Shown here: piece by piece, positions 28,762 to 38,347 of the stretch
How positions within the stretch are numbered: the first letter of the stretch is position 1
Layout of the letters: each line of letters begins with the position of its first letter
Source of the DNA: a bacterium
Lineage (GTDB): Bacteria > Pseudomonadota > Alphaproteobacteria > Caulobacterales > Hyphomonadaceae
NCBI GenBank assembly: GCA_016125045.1
Contig: WGML01000007.1
Coordinates: forward strand, 248,001 to 312,000
Length of the DNA stretch: 64,000 nucleotides
Direction of reading: 5' to 3'
Program-made: the position numbers and the translations under genes
Notes under the pieces: generated by a model
Databases searched by the model: none
What the model was told of the DNA's origin: nothing
Seen by the model: the letters and a program-made list of their open reading frames with translations, nothing else

Positions 28762-28899
28762 GGGGCGGTGTCCAGACGTGATGGAGGAAGCGTGAGGCCA
28801 GTCTAGGTCACGCCAGCCGCCGACTCAAACGGGTGGAGACCGGCGCGGTCGACACGGGTTCAGCGGGTGTTGGAGGCGATGGGAGCATGGGTTGGGCGA

Positions 28900-29427
28900 T
28901 CAGCCGAGACGCCGCCGCATGATGATCTCGTCGTCGAGGGTTTCACCGACCCGGAACTTGTAACGACCGACGGCCTCGAACTCCCGGCTTTCATACATGG
29001 CGATCGCGCGGGCGTTTGATTCCCAGACGCCGAGATAAAGGCTCTTCGCGCCGCGCTGGCGAGCGCGGTCGATCGCCCAGGTGAGCAGAATCCTTCCGAC
29101 GCCCACGCCCTGGCGGTCGCGATAGACATACAGCCGGTGCAGTTCCAGCCCCGGTTCGGGATCGACGGTGACGGGAAGCTTCACCGGGCCGATCTTGCAG
29201 TATCCGACGATGCGCCGACCGGCGGTCGCGATGCGGATCTCCACATCGGGCGAGGCGATCTCGGATTCAGCGGCGTCGACCGAATAGGTCTCGTCAAGGA
29301 AGGTTCGCAGGTCGCCCGGCGGGTAATTCGATCCGAAGGTTTCGATGAAGGTCTCACGGCCGATTTCCGCGAGATCGGCCGCATCCGACGCCTTGGCGTC
29401 CCGGAAGGTGAGGGTGCGATCGAGCAC
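28900..29427 (-). CDS. GNAT-family N-acetyltransferase
   Basis: A 175-residue acetyltransferase with the acetyl-CoA loop YRDRQGVGVGRILL near residue 100 and the C-terminal NARAIAMYESREFEAVG segment typical of GNAT enzymes. It starts at a GTG only 9 bases after the stop of the large glutamate dehydrogenase, on the same strand, so it is probably cotranscribed with it. The substrate is unknown. A link with regulation of glutamate dehydrogenase by lysine acetylation is only a guess from position. Confidence 0.88.
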   Translation of the reverse strand: MLDRTLTFRDAKASDAADLAEIGRETFIETFGSNYPPGDLRTFLDETYSVDAAESEIASPDVEIRIATAGRRIVGYCKIGPVKLPVTVDPEPGLELHRLYVYRDRQGVGVGRILLTWAIDRARQRGAKSLYLGVWESNARAIAMYESREFEAVGRYKFRVGETLDDEIIMRRRLG

Positions 29428-29436
29428 CGGCGCGTC

Positions 29437-32400
29437 CTATTCGTCGTCAGTGTGGATGTCGGAGCGGGAAGCATAAACGAATTCACGAAGCGCGTCGCCT
29501 AGCAGCACAAGTTTTGCGAGCGACCAGCCCGATCTGTCGAAGGCGCGCATCGGGTCCGCCAGCCGATTGAGCAGATCCTGCCTCGGAGCCGCCCATCCGC
29601 GCACAAAGCGCAGCGAGGACTCCCGGTCCATCATTCCGGGGGGCACGCCGTCGCGATGCGCCGTCCGGACGACGGAGGCGGTCAATTCCATCTGCAGGCG
29701 CGGCAATTCGTCGGCCACCCGCTGGAGGGCCATGCGGTCCCAGTGATCGCGCGGTTCAAGGTCGCGGGCGGCGGCGCGCATCTTGTCGAGGCCGAGCACC
29801 TCTCCCACGGCGTGCTGGACAAAGGCGATCGACAGGAGCGGCCAGTCGAACCGTTCGGCGATGTCGACGGTTTCGCGCGCGGAGGCAAGGGCGCGCACCA
29901 TCGCGACGTCGCGGGCAAGGTCGTCCGGCGCCCCGGCGGCGCGGTAGCGTTCGGCGCGGGCTTCGACGCGGCTGCTGACGAGGTCGGACAGGGCGGAGGA
30001 CAGACTGGGGCGCAGTTCGCCGATCCGCTCGCGATAGCGGTTGATGATGTCCGCCGCGCCGCCGGCTCCGCCAAGGGCCGCGTCGGAGGTGAAGGCGCCT
30101 GCGAGCAGGCGCAGATTGGAGGCGGTCTCCGACATCATGAGGAGTTGGGCGTCGGCGGGAATTTTCTGATCGAGCGCCTCGATCCGGTCCATGAGGTCGT
30201 CGAAATGGAACACGGCGTAGGCGGCCTCGACCGCCTGGACGACCCGTCCCGCATCGACGCCTTCGGCCTCCTGCTTGTAATAGACATAGGCCGGACCGAC
30301 CACGTTGACGACGCGGTTGGCGAGCGAGGTAGAGATGATCTCGCGGCGCAGCCGGTGGCGCGCCATCGCCTCGGGCATGTCCCGCAAGGCCGGCGGGAAA
30401 TAGGCCGCGAGCAGGCTCTCGAACGCCGGATCGTCGGGCGCGTCGCCGGCGATCAGGAGGTTGAACAGGTCGATCTTGGCGTAGGCGAGAAGGATCGCGA
30501 GTTCGGGTCTGGTGAGGCCGAGCCCCGCCTCTCGCAGTCGGCGAATCCCCTCGGCGCCGGGCAGCCCCTCCACCTCGCGGTCGAGCTTGCCGCGGGCTTC
30601 GAGCACCTCCATCAGGCGCTCATGGCTGTCGAGGTCCTCCGCGGCGGAGGCCTGCATCAGGCTGAGCGCGCCGGTCTGATCGTAATTGTTGCGCAGCACC
30701 AGCGCGGCGACGTCGTCGGTCATGTCCGCGAGCAGAGCGTCGCGCTGATTTGCGGCGACGGCGCCGGCGGCGATGGCGTCCGACAGCATGATCTTGATGT
30801 TCACCTCATGGTCGGAGGTGTCGACGCCCGCCGAATTGTCGATCGCGTCGGAATTGATCCGGCCGCCCTTCCGGGCGAATTCAATGCGGGCCGCCTGGGT
30901 GACGCCGAGATTGGCCCCCTCGCCGATGACGCGCGCGCGCACGTCCGCTGCGTCGACCCGGACGCCGTCATTGGTCTTGTCGCCGACGTCCGAATGGGCC
31001 TGGGTGGAGGCTTTGACATAGGTGCCGATGCCGCCGAACCAGAGAAGGTCCGTCTCCGCGGCGAGCAGCGCCTTGATCAGCTGGTCCGGCGTCGCCGTTC
31101 CGTCGGCGGGCAGGCCGGTGAGCGCGCCGATGTCGTAGTTGAGCGGAATCGACTTGGCGCTGCGCTCGAATACGCCGCCGCCCCGTGACAGAAGCGACTT
31201 GTCATAGTCCGCCCAGGTGGAACGCGGCAGGTCGAACAGGCGCTGACGCTCGTTGAAGGCGGCCTCGAGGTCTTCCGGGTTCGGGTCGATGAAGATGTGA
31301 CGGTGGTCGAAAGCAGCGATCAGGCGGATCGCGCCCGATCGCAGCATCGCGTTGCCGAAGACGTCGCCGGACATGTCACCGACGCCGATCACCCGGAAGG
31401 GGTCGGTCTGCACATTGACGCCGAGTTCCCGGAAATGGCGGTCGACGGCGACCCAGGCGCCGCGCGCGGTGATGCCCATCTTCTTGTGGTCGAACCCGAC
31501 CGAGCCGCCCGAGGCGAAAGCGTCGCCCAGCCAGAAGCCGCGCTCGGCGGACACGCCGTTCGCGATATCGGAGAAGGTGGCGGTGCCCTTGTCCGCGGCG
31601 ACCACCAGATAGGGGTCCTCATCGTCCCAGCAGACGACGCGCTCCGGGCGGACGGTGCGCCCTTTGACGATGTTGTCGGTAAGGTCAAGCAGCGCGCCGA
31701 TGAAGGTGCGGTAGGCGGCGACGCCTTCGGCCTGGATCTCGTCGCGCGAGCCGCCGACGGGCAGTTTCTTTGGGAAGAACCCGCCCTTTGCGCCGACCGG
31801 AACAATAACGGCGTTCTTGACCTGCTGCGCCTTGACCAGCCCCAGCACCTCGGTGCGGAAATCGTCGCGGCGGTCGGACCAGCGAAGGCCGCCGCGCGCA
31901 ACCGGCCCGAAGCGCAGGTGCACACCCTCCACCTCCGGCGACCAGACGAAGAATTCGCGGTCCGGGCGGGGCGCGGGGAGGGGATCGGCGGCCTTGCTCG
32001 CGATCTTGATGACGATGTGGCGCGGCGGGCTGCCGTCGGCAGTGAGCTGATAGAAATTGGTTCGGGTGCAGGCGGTCACGAGGGCGACGAGACGGCGGAG
32101 CACGCGGTCGGCGTCGAGGGAGGTGACGGCCTCGAGCTTCCGGTTGAGGGCGGCGAGCAGCGGCGCGACGAGACCTGAACGGGCCTCGGCGTCGCCCGGA
32201 AGTCCGGGGTCGAACTTCGAGGCGAAGACCTTGAGAATGTCCGAGGTGATGTCCGAATGGTCGCAAAGCGCCGCCACCTGCACCGCCTCGGAGGGATCAA
32301 GGCCGGTCTGCGCCCGGTAGCGGCACAGGGTCCGCAGGAGCGCGGCGGAGCGCCAATCGACGCCGAGCGTCGTGACGATGCGGTTGAACCGATCATTCTC

Positions 32401-34290
32401 GGTCGAGCCCGACCAGATGGCGTGGAACGCTTCTTCGAACGTGTGGTCGAGACGGCGGGAAGTCGGCGGGCGTTCGATCGTGAGGTCGTGTACGAAAACC
32501 TGGCGTTCGGCGCCGCCGTCATCGGTGAAGCGCACCGGATAGGCGAACTCCGCGAGCGTGTTCAGGCCCATCCGTTCGAGCACGGGTACGATCTGCGACA
32601 GCGGGAGTGCGGAGTCGTTGTGGTAGATTTTGCAACGCGCCGCTCCGGGCTGGAGGTCTGATCCCCAGGCGCGGACCTTGATCTCTCCTCCCGACGGCAT
32701 GGCGGCGATGACGTTGAGGTCCGCGAGCGCCTCCTCGCCGGAGAAGGCTTCCTTGTAGGCCGCCGAAAAGGTCGCCCGGCTGATGAGACTGGCGTCGAGC
32801 CCGCCGGCGCGGGCGGCGCGGCCGACGCTTTCCTCCCAGGTTTCGAAGAGCTGCCGCATCTGCAGGTCAAGCAGATCCTCGTCGGGTTCCGGGTGTCCGC
32901 GGTCCACGCCGATGATGAAATGGACGCGCGCGAGATGGTTGTCGCCGAGCGTCGGATAGAAGGCGGACATGCGCCCGCCATAGGCCTCCGCCAGCATGCG
33001 GTGCGCGCGCTCCCGAAGCTGGGAGTTGAAATTCTCCCGCGGGGTGTAGAGGAGGGCGGAGACGAAGCGGTCGAACCGGTCGCGCCGGATGAAGAGCTGG
33101 GTGCGCGGCCGGGTCTGGAGCTTTAGCAGGCCGGAGGCGATGCGCGCGAGATCGGCCTCGTCGATCTGGAACAGCTCGTCGCGGGGGAGCGTCTCGAGCA
33201 CGTTCTCGAGGCGCTTCATCGAGAAACGCGATTCGGTTGCGAAATAGGCCTGCTTCAGCCGGCTGAGCTTGCGGCGGATCAGCGGCACATCATTGGTCGC
33301 GCGGGTGTAGGCGTCGGAGGTGAGCAGGCCGACGAAGCGCGTCTCGCCGATCACCGCGCCCGACGCGTCATAGCGCTTGACCCCGATATAATCGGCGTGA
33401 ACGCGGCGATGCACCTGGGAGACGAAACTCGCCTTCGACACGATGATCGGGGCCGGCTCCCGAAGGAAGGCGCTGATGCGAGGGGTTATGAGCGTCGTCT
33501 CGTCCCCGCGCTTCAGGATGCGCCGTTGCGGGTCCCGGAGGATCCCGAGGCCCGACGGGATGTCGAGTATCGGCTCCTCCTCGGCGAGCGCCCCGTCCGG
33601 CGTTCGCGGGAACGTATATTCGCGGGCGCCCAGAAACGTGAACTTGTCGTCGACCAGCCACAGCAGGAAGTCGCGATACTCGCGGAGGTCGTCGAGCGCG
33701 ATTTCGGGTCTGGGTTTCAGCCGGTCGATGGCCTCGGCGCAGGATCGCATCCGGTCGCGCAAGGAGAGAAAGTCGGCGTTGACTTCGGCGACCTCGGCGA
33801 GGGCGATCTCGAGGCGGCGCTTGAGGTCCGCCCGCTGCGCGGGTTCAAGCGGCGGCAGATGGATCTGGATGAGGGAGCGCGGCCCGTGCGCGGAGTTGAT
33901 CACCGGGTGCAAGACCGCCCGGATTTCCAGTCGCGCGTCCTGGAGGACGCCGATCGTGCTGTCGACAAGAAAGGCCATGTCCGCGCCGACGATGTCGACC
34001 ACGTCGAGCTTCAGCGATTTGCCCCCGAACCCCTTCGCACGCCGGATCGAGATTTCCCGGGCGCCATGGGGCTGGGCGGCGAGATTCAGCTCCCACAGCT
34101 CGATCGCGAGCAGGGCGGCGTCTTCGGTGGACAAGGCCAGAAAGTCCTCGGCGTAGGCGTCGTTCCGGTACTGGTCGAGGAAGGCCGCCATCGCGGTGAC
34201 GGCGGGCGCGCTTTCTCTGGTGGCGGCGACGCGTTCGGCGGCCGCGAGAAAATTGGCGTCGGAAAACGCTAGCTCGTTCAGTCTCGTCAC
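29437..34290 (-). CDS. NAD-dependent glutamate dehydrogenase, 180-kDa class
   Basis: A 1617-residue enzyme that deaminates glutamate to 2-oxoglutarate with NAD. It matches the large GDH class in length and order: a long N-terminal regulatory half with ACT-like modules, the catalytic core with GGLRWSDRRDDFRTEVLG and the catalytic-lysine region GAKGGFFPKK near residue 835, then the NAD-binding part and a helical C-terminal domain. The class is tetrameric or hexameric, cytosolic and allosterically regulated. The GTG start at 34290 has GGAG upstream. It feeds carbon and ammonium metabolism and is followed by the GNAT gene. Confidence 0.96.
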   Translation of the reverse strand: MTRLNELAFSDANFLAAAERVAATRESAPAVTAMAAFLDQYRNDAYAEDFLALSTEDAALLAIELWELNLAAQPHGAREISIRRAKGFGGKSLKLDVVDIVGADMAFLVDSTIGVLQDARLEIRAVLHPVINSAHGPRSLIQIHLPPLEPAQRADLKRRLEIALAEVAEVNADFLSLRDRMRSCAEAIDRLKPRPEIALDDLREYRDFLLWLVDDKFTFLGAREYTFPRTPDGALAEEEPILDIPSGLGILRDPQRRILKRGDETTLITPRISAFLREPAPIIVSKASFVSQVHRRVHADYIGVKRYDASGAVIGETRFVGLLTSDAYTRATNDVPLIRRKLSRLKQAYFATESRFSMKRLENVLETLPRDELFQIDEADLARIASGLLKLQTRPRTQLFIRRDRFDRFVSALLYTPRENFNSQLRERAHRMLAEAYGGRMSAFYPTLGDNHLARVHFIIGVDRGHPEPDEDLLDLQMRQLFETWEESVGRAARAGGLDASLISRATFSAAYKEAFSGEEALADLNVIAAMPSGGEIKVRAWGSDLQPGAARCKIYHNDSALPLSQIVPVLERMGLNTLAEFAYPVRFTDDGGAERQVFVHDLTIERPPTSRRLDHTFEEAFHAIWSGSTENDRFNRIVTTLGVDWRSAALLRTLCRYRAQTGLDPSEAVQVAALCDHSDITSDILKVFASKFDPGLPGDAEARSGLVAPLLAALNRKLEAVTSLDADRVLRRLVALVTACTRTNFYQLTADGSPPRHIVIKIASKAADPLPAPRPDREFFVWSPEVEGVHLRFGPVARGGLRWSDRRDDFRTEVLGLVKAQQVKNAVIVPVGAKGGFFPKKLPVGGSRDEIQAEGVAAYRTFIGALLDLTDNIVKGRTVRPERVVCWDDEDPYLVVAADKGTATFSDIANGVSAERGFWLGDAFASGGSVGFDHKKMGITARGAWVAVDRHFRELGVNVQTDPFRVIGVGDMSGDVFGNAMLRSGAIRLIAAFDHRHIFIDPNPEDLEAAFNERQRLFDLPRSTWADYDKSLLSRGGGVFERSAKSIPLNYDIGALTGLPADGTATPDQLIKALLAAETDLLWFGGIGTYVKASTQAHSDVGDKTNDGVRVDAADVRARVIGEGANLGVTQAARIEFARKGGRINSDAIDNSAGVDTSDHEVNIKIMLSDAIAAGAVAANQRDALLADMTDDVAALVLRNNYDQTGALSLMQASAAEDLDSHERLMEVLEARGKLDREVEGLPGAEGIRRLREAGLGLTRPELAILLAYAKIDLFNLLIAGDAPDDPAFESLLAAYFPPALRDMPEAMARHRLRREIISTSLANRVVNVVGPAYVYYKQEAEGVDAGRVVQAVEAAYAVFHFDDLMDRIEALDQKIPADAQLLMMSETASNLRLLAGAFTSDAALGGAGGAADIINRYRERIGELRPSLSSALSDLVSSRVEARAERYRAAGAPDDLARDVAMVRALASARETVDIAERFDWPLLSIAFVQHAVGEVLGLDKMRAAARDLEPRDHWDRMALQRVADELPRLQMELTASVVRTAHRDGVPPGMMDRESSLRFVRGWAAPRQDLLNRLADPMRAFDRSGWSLAKLVLLGDALREFVYASRSDIHTDDE

Positions 34291-34452
34291 AGAACACTCC
34301 GCGGGGCTGTTGTGCGCCCCTTGTTTCCAACCCTTCGCGCTTGTCGCGCCTGTCGACTGCAGTGCTACCCCCGCAGGGTGGAGATCAGCAAGAGAGGCGG
34401 ACAGACGGGTCCGGCGCCGGCGTCCAGCCGCTGGGTGCCCGGCCGCCGGGTG

Positions 34453-35577
34453 TCAGGCCGCTGGATCTTGGGCCGCCGGGTCTTGGGCGGCGTTCTTGTC
34501 GGCGCCCTCCTTGAGCGGGGAGCGGACGCCGGGCGAACCGTCGGCCGACAACAGGACCGCAATCCACCGCGCGCCGGGCACCTGCGCGATCAGGATCATG
34601 ATCATCACGGTCATGGGCGCGGCGAGGAACATGCCGGGAATTCCCCAGAGCGCGCCCCAGATGGCGAGCGACAGGAGCACGACCAGCGCCGACAGGTTGA
34701 GCGAATCGCCCATGAGTCGCGGCTGGACGAAATTGCCGATGCCGAACTGCCAGACGCTGACGGCGAGGAACACGATCAGCGCGCACCAGGCGGGGTCGGC
34801 CGGCATGAAGTCCGGCCAGGCCGGCTGCACCAGCGCGAAGAGCGCGGGCAAAACGGCGGCGAAGATCGATCCGATGGTCGGAATGAAGTTGAGGAAGAAG
34901 ATGATGAAGGCCCAGAACATCGGGTTGTCGAGGCCCAGCGTCAGAAGGGTGGCGTAGGTGAGGAGGGAGATGATGACGCTGATCAGCGTCTGCACCCAGA
35001 GATATTGCTCCATCGACCGGCGCACCTCCTCGCCGACCTCGCGGGCCTGGTCGCGGGCGGTCGAGGCGGGGAAGATCTTGTCGAGCTTCTGCGACCAGGT
35101 GGTCGATGCGAGATAGAGGAAGCCGACATAAATAAGGATGAGCACGAGATTGGCGGCGAGTCCTTGCGCCGCCTCGAGCGCCGGCTCGATGAAGCGCACG
35201 CTGGCGTCGCTGAACAGGAGTTCGCCGAGCGTGGGCGCCCGCTCCATCCCGATGACGCCGTAGACTTTGGCGATGACGTCGTTGATGCGGGCCTCGTAGA
35301 GATCGGCGTGGCTTGCGAACTCCCGCACGCCCTGGGCCATCACGCTGATGACGAGCACCACGCCGACCGCGACGATGGCGATCGACGCCATGTGCGCGAG
35401 CCAGTCGGGCAGGGCGGGCACGAATTTGCGTATGGATCGCGCGAACCCCTCCATGACGAGCCAGATGAAGACCGCTAGCGCGAATGGCGCGAGAATGTCT
35501 CGGCCCTGGTGGAGCGCGAACCCGAGCGCGACGGTGGCGATCAGCCACACCCCCCACGACTGGAGATTGCGGTTCAT
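34453..35577 (-). CDS. AI-2E family transporter (PerM/YdiK type)
   Basis: A 374-residue polytopic membrane protein with about eight helices: two at the N-terminus (residues 5-70), a soluble segment, then a cluster in the second half containing IIFFLNFIPTIGSIFAAVLPALFAL in parts, the conserved family segment. Members were named after a proposed autoinducer-2 exporter, but most are permeases of unknown substrate. The last 25 residues are repetitive and alanine/proline rich. It is 162 bases upstream of the GDH gene on the same strand. Confidence 0.9.
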   Translation of the reverse strand: MNRNLQSWGVWLIATVALGFALHQGRDILAPFALAVFIWLVMEGFARSIRKFVPALPDWLAHMASIAIVAVGVVLVISVMAQGVREFASHADLYEARINDVIAKVYGVIGMERAPTLGELLFSDASVRFIEPALEAAQGLAANLVLILIYVGFLYLASTTWSQKLDKIFPASTARDQAREVGEEVRRSMEQYLWVQTLISVIISLLTYATLLTLGLDNPMFWAFIIFFLNFIPTIGSIFAAVLPALFALVQPAWPDFMPADPAWCALIVFLAVSVWQFGIGNFVQPRLMGDSLNLSALVVLLSLAIWGALWGIPGMFLAAPMTVMIMILIAQVPGARWIAVLLSADGSPGVRSPLKEGADKNAAQDPAAQDPAA

Positions 35578-35718
35578 GGCCTGTCCCCTTCTTGGTGCGT
35601 CGCCGGGAGGGCGGGTAGGCCGTCCGCGCGCCCGGATTGCGTTTCAAGCATGTATTCACTCACACACCATGCGAATCCGCGCTAGCTTCGCTCCGGGTTC
35701 TGGTCGACGGAGGCGGTG

Positions 35719-37224
35719 ATGAGCGACAGCATCTTTATCGGCGGCGGGGGTGCGGACCACACCATCGCGCAGACGCTGCTTCTGGCGCGGGCGAACAGGC
35801 ACGGGCTGGTCGCCGGCGCGACCGGGACGGGAAAGACCGTCACACTGCAGGTGCTGGCCGAGGCGTTCTCGGCGGCCGGCGTTCCGGTCTTCTGCGCGGA
35901 CGTGAAGGGTGATCTGTCCGGGCTTGCGGCGGCCGGTGATCCGGCGGGAAAACTGCACGAGAAACTTGTCGCCAGGGCTCGTCTGATCGGCCTCGGGGCG
36001 CTGGAGTACCGCGCGGCGCCGGTCGTCTTCTGGGATCTTTACGGCAAGCGCGGTCATCCGATCCGGGCGACCGTGTCGGAGATGGGCCCGCAGCTTCTCG
36101 CCCGCCTGTTGCAGCTGAACGACACGCAGGAGGGCGTGCTGACGATCGCGTTTCAGTATGCCGACGACAACGATCTCTTGCTTCTGGACTTCAAGGATCT
36201 GCGCAGCCTCCTCGCCTGGATCGCCAAGCCGGAGGTCGCAAAGGAAATCCAGCAGCAGTATGGCAATGTCGCCGCGGCTTCGGTGGGGGCGGTGCAGCGC
36301 TCCCTGCTGCTGCTCGAACGGGAAGGCGCCGAGACGTTCTTCGGGGAGCCGGCGCTGGAGCTCGCCGATCTCATGCGCACGACGACAGACGGGCGCGGTT
36401 ATGTGAATATCCTCGACGCGACGACGCTGATCAACTCGCCGAAGCTCTATTCGACGTTCCTGTTGTGGCTGCTGGCCGAACTCTTCGAACAGCTGCCGGA
36501 AGTGGGCGACCCCGACAAGCCGAAGCTCGTCTTCTTCTTCGATGAGGCGCACCTGTTGTTTGCGGACGCGCCGCGCGCGCTGGTCGAGAAGGTGGAGCAG
36601 GTGGTGCGCCTGATCCGGTCAAAGGGAGTCGGTGTCTATTTCGTGACGCAGAACCCGCGCGATCTGCCCGAGACGGTGCTCGCGCAGCTCGGCGCGCGGA
36701 TCCAGCATGCGCTGCGGGCCTACACGCCGATGGAGCGCAAGGCGGTGAAGGCGGCGTCGGAGAGTTTCCGGCCGAACCCCGATCTCGACACGCAGCAGGT
36801 GATCACCGAGCTTGGCGTCGGGGAGGCGCTGGTCTCGACCCTCGACCAGAAGGGCGCGCCGTCCATCGTCCAGCGGACGCTGATCCGGCCTCCGTCGTCG
36901 CGCATGGGGCCAGTAAGCGATGCGGAGCGGTCCGCGATCCAGGCGGCGAGCCCCGTTGTGGGCCGTTACGATAAGGAGATCGACCGGGAGTCTGCCTATG
37001 AACTGCTCGAAGACCGGGAGCGGCGGGCGGCGCGGGAAGCCGAAAAGCTCGCTCAGAAGGAAGAGCGGGAGGCTGCTGCAGCGGCGAAGAAGCGAAAGAC
37101 GTCTTCCGGCAGGTCCCGTCGCCAAACGCCGACCGAGGCCGCCACCAACACTTTCATGCGGACCGCGTCGCGGGAGCTGACGAAGTATGTGCTTCGCGGG
37201 ATATTTGGCTCCCGCCGGAGATAG
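35719..37224 (+). CDS. HerA-like helicase domain protein (DUF853/YjgR)
   Basis: A 501-residue P-loop ATPase of the FtsK/HerA superfamily with Walker A GATGTGKT at 33-40 and Walker [11 protein letters not shown] near residue 270. The YjgR/DUF853 family is widespread but its function is not known. The C-terminus is charged, with a coiled-coil-like stretch ([20 protein letters not shown]), and ends in RGIFGSRRR. The ATG at 35719 has GGAGG 5 bases upstream (a GTG one codon earlier is possible). Its last 71 bases overlap the end of the convergent glycosyltransferase gene. Confidence 0.92.
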   Translation: MSDSIFIGGGGADHTIAQTLLLARANRHGLVAGATGTGKTVTLQVLAEAFSAAGVPVFCADVKGDLSGLAAAGDPAGKLHEKLVARARLIGLGALEYRAAPVVFWDLYGKRGHPIRATVSEMGPQLLARLLQLNDTQEGVLTIAFQYADDNDLLLLDFKDLRSLLAWIAKPEVAKEIQQQYGNVAAASVGAVQRSLLLLEREGAETFFGEPALELADLMRTTTDGRGYVNILDATTLINSPKLYSTFLLWLLAELFEQLPEVGDPDKPKLVFFFDEAHLLFADAPRALVEKVEQVVRLIRSKGVGVYFVTQNPRDLPETVLAQLGARIQHALRAYTPMERKAVKAASESFRPNPDLDTQQVITELGVGEALVSTLDQKGAPSIVQRTLIRPPSSRMGPVSDAERSAIQAASPVVGRYDKEIDRESAYELLEDRERRAAREAEKLAQKEEREAAAAAKKRKTSSGRSRRQTPTEAATNTFMRTASRELTKYVLRGIFGSRRR

Positions 37225-38230
37225 GAGCAGGCGCCCCTGCGGCGAGCTGGGATGCGCCGTAGAATTTCGGGCGGAAGGGCTTGAACCAGAACACCTTGCC
37301 GGCGCCCTCGGCGAATCGGCGATAGAGGAAGGCGCGGCGTGGCCATCGGGCGATGATGGCGAGCAGAGCCGCCGCGCCGTAGATCAGCATCTGGCCGGCC
37401 CCGACGATCATCCAGACACAGGTTTCCCGAAGCGCGTTGGCTGGGGAGGCGCGTGCGATCCGCACCGGACCCTGTCCGTAGGCGAACGACCGGCGGAGCG
37501 TGTAGGACAGCGACAGGCGTTTGGGGTCAGGTTGCTCAAACACCGCCGCGCCGGGGGCCCAGGCGAACCGGCGTCCGGCGTCGAACATGGCCTGGAACAG
37601 CGCGTCATCCTCCCCGCCGGATTCATTGCGGGAGGTCTCGAAGGGCTGGGCGGAGGGCAGAGACGCACGGCGGACGAGGCTGCAGCCGCATCCGTAGAAC
37701 GTATCGATCAATCCCTCGTCATGATCGGGCGTTCGGGCGAAGAACGCCTCGAAATAGGCGAGATGACGATCGGGCGGTGTATCAAAACGGGTGATGACCG
37801 GCCCGAACACGACATCCGCCCCGGATTGGTCCATCACCCGCAGCAAGTCGTCGAGCCAGGACCCGGACGCCGTCTGGTCGTCGTCGAGGAAGGCGATGAT
37901 CTCGCCGCGGGCGGCCCGCAAGCCTGCGTTACGCGCCGACGCCACGCCGGGGTTCGGCTCATGCACGGCGATCACCGGAGCCGAGGTCGAGGACGCGAAT
38001 TTCCGGATCAACGGCAGGGCCGACGCCTGCGGATCATTGTCGACGAGCACGATCTCGAAGCCGCCGCGCGCCGACTGTCTGTGAACCGACAGGGCGGCCG
38101 CGATGGCGCGCCCGGGCCGGCGAAAGGTCGGAATGATGATGGACACCAGAGGCGCTGACGGTTCGCTGATCACAGCTTCCGTCAACGCGCCGAGCGCGTG
38201 CGCGTCGCCAAGCGTTGGCGTCCCGTTCAT
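37154..38230 (-). CDS. Glycosyltransferase family 2
   Basis: A 358-residue GT-A fold glycosyltransferase. The N-terminal domain has [16 protein letters not shown] and the donor-binding acidic run [14 protein letters not shown] (residues about 112-125). A C-terminal segment with two hydrophobic stretches ([21 protein letters not shown]) suggests membrane association. The final 30 residues are low complexity and lie in the region that overlaps the HerA-like gene. The acceptor is unknown; surface polysaccharide or lipid glycosylation is likely. Confidence 0.9.
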   Translation of the reverse strand: MNGTPTLGDAHALGALTEAVISEPSAPLVSIIIPTFRRPGRAIAAALSVHRQSARGGFEIVLVDNDPQASALPLIRKFASSTSAPVIAVHEPNPGVASARNAGLRAARGEIIAFLDDDQTASGSWLDDLLRVMDQSGADVVFGPVITRFDTPPDRHLAYFEAFFARTPDHDEGLIDTFYGCGCSLVRRASLPSAQPFETSRNESGGEDDALFQAMFDAGRRFAWAPGAAVFEQPDPKRLSLSYTLRRSFAYGQGPVRIARASPANALRETCVWMIVGAGQMLIYGAAALLAIIARWPRRAFLYRRFAEGAGKVFWFKPFRPKFYGASQLAAGAPAPISGGSQISREAHTSSAPATRSA

Positions 38231-38347
38231 TCCGCATCCTCCAGGCGTCAGGTCAGCTGGAGGATGCCATGCAAGTTTTGGAGAACCGTTTCCAAAGGCT
38301 GGAAATTCGCGGCGACCCGACGCGAAGTCTTGCCTGACCCGCTCCGC

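Noticed and set aside
29656..31188. Long open frame opposite the glutamate dehydrogenase
   Set aside because: Shadow of the GDH gene; no signature, and GDH is intact through the region.
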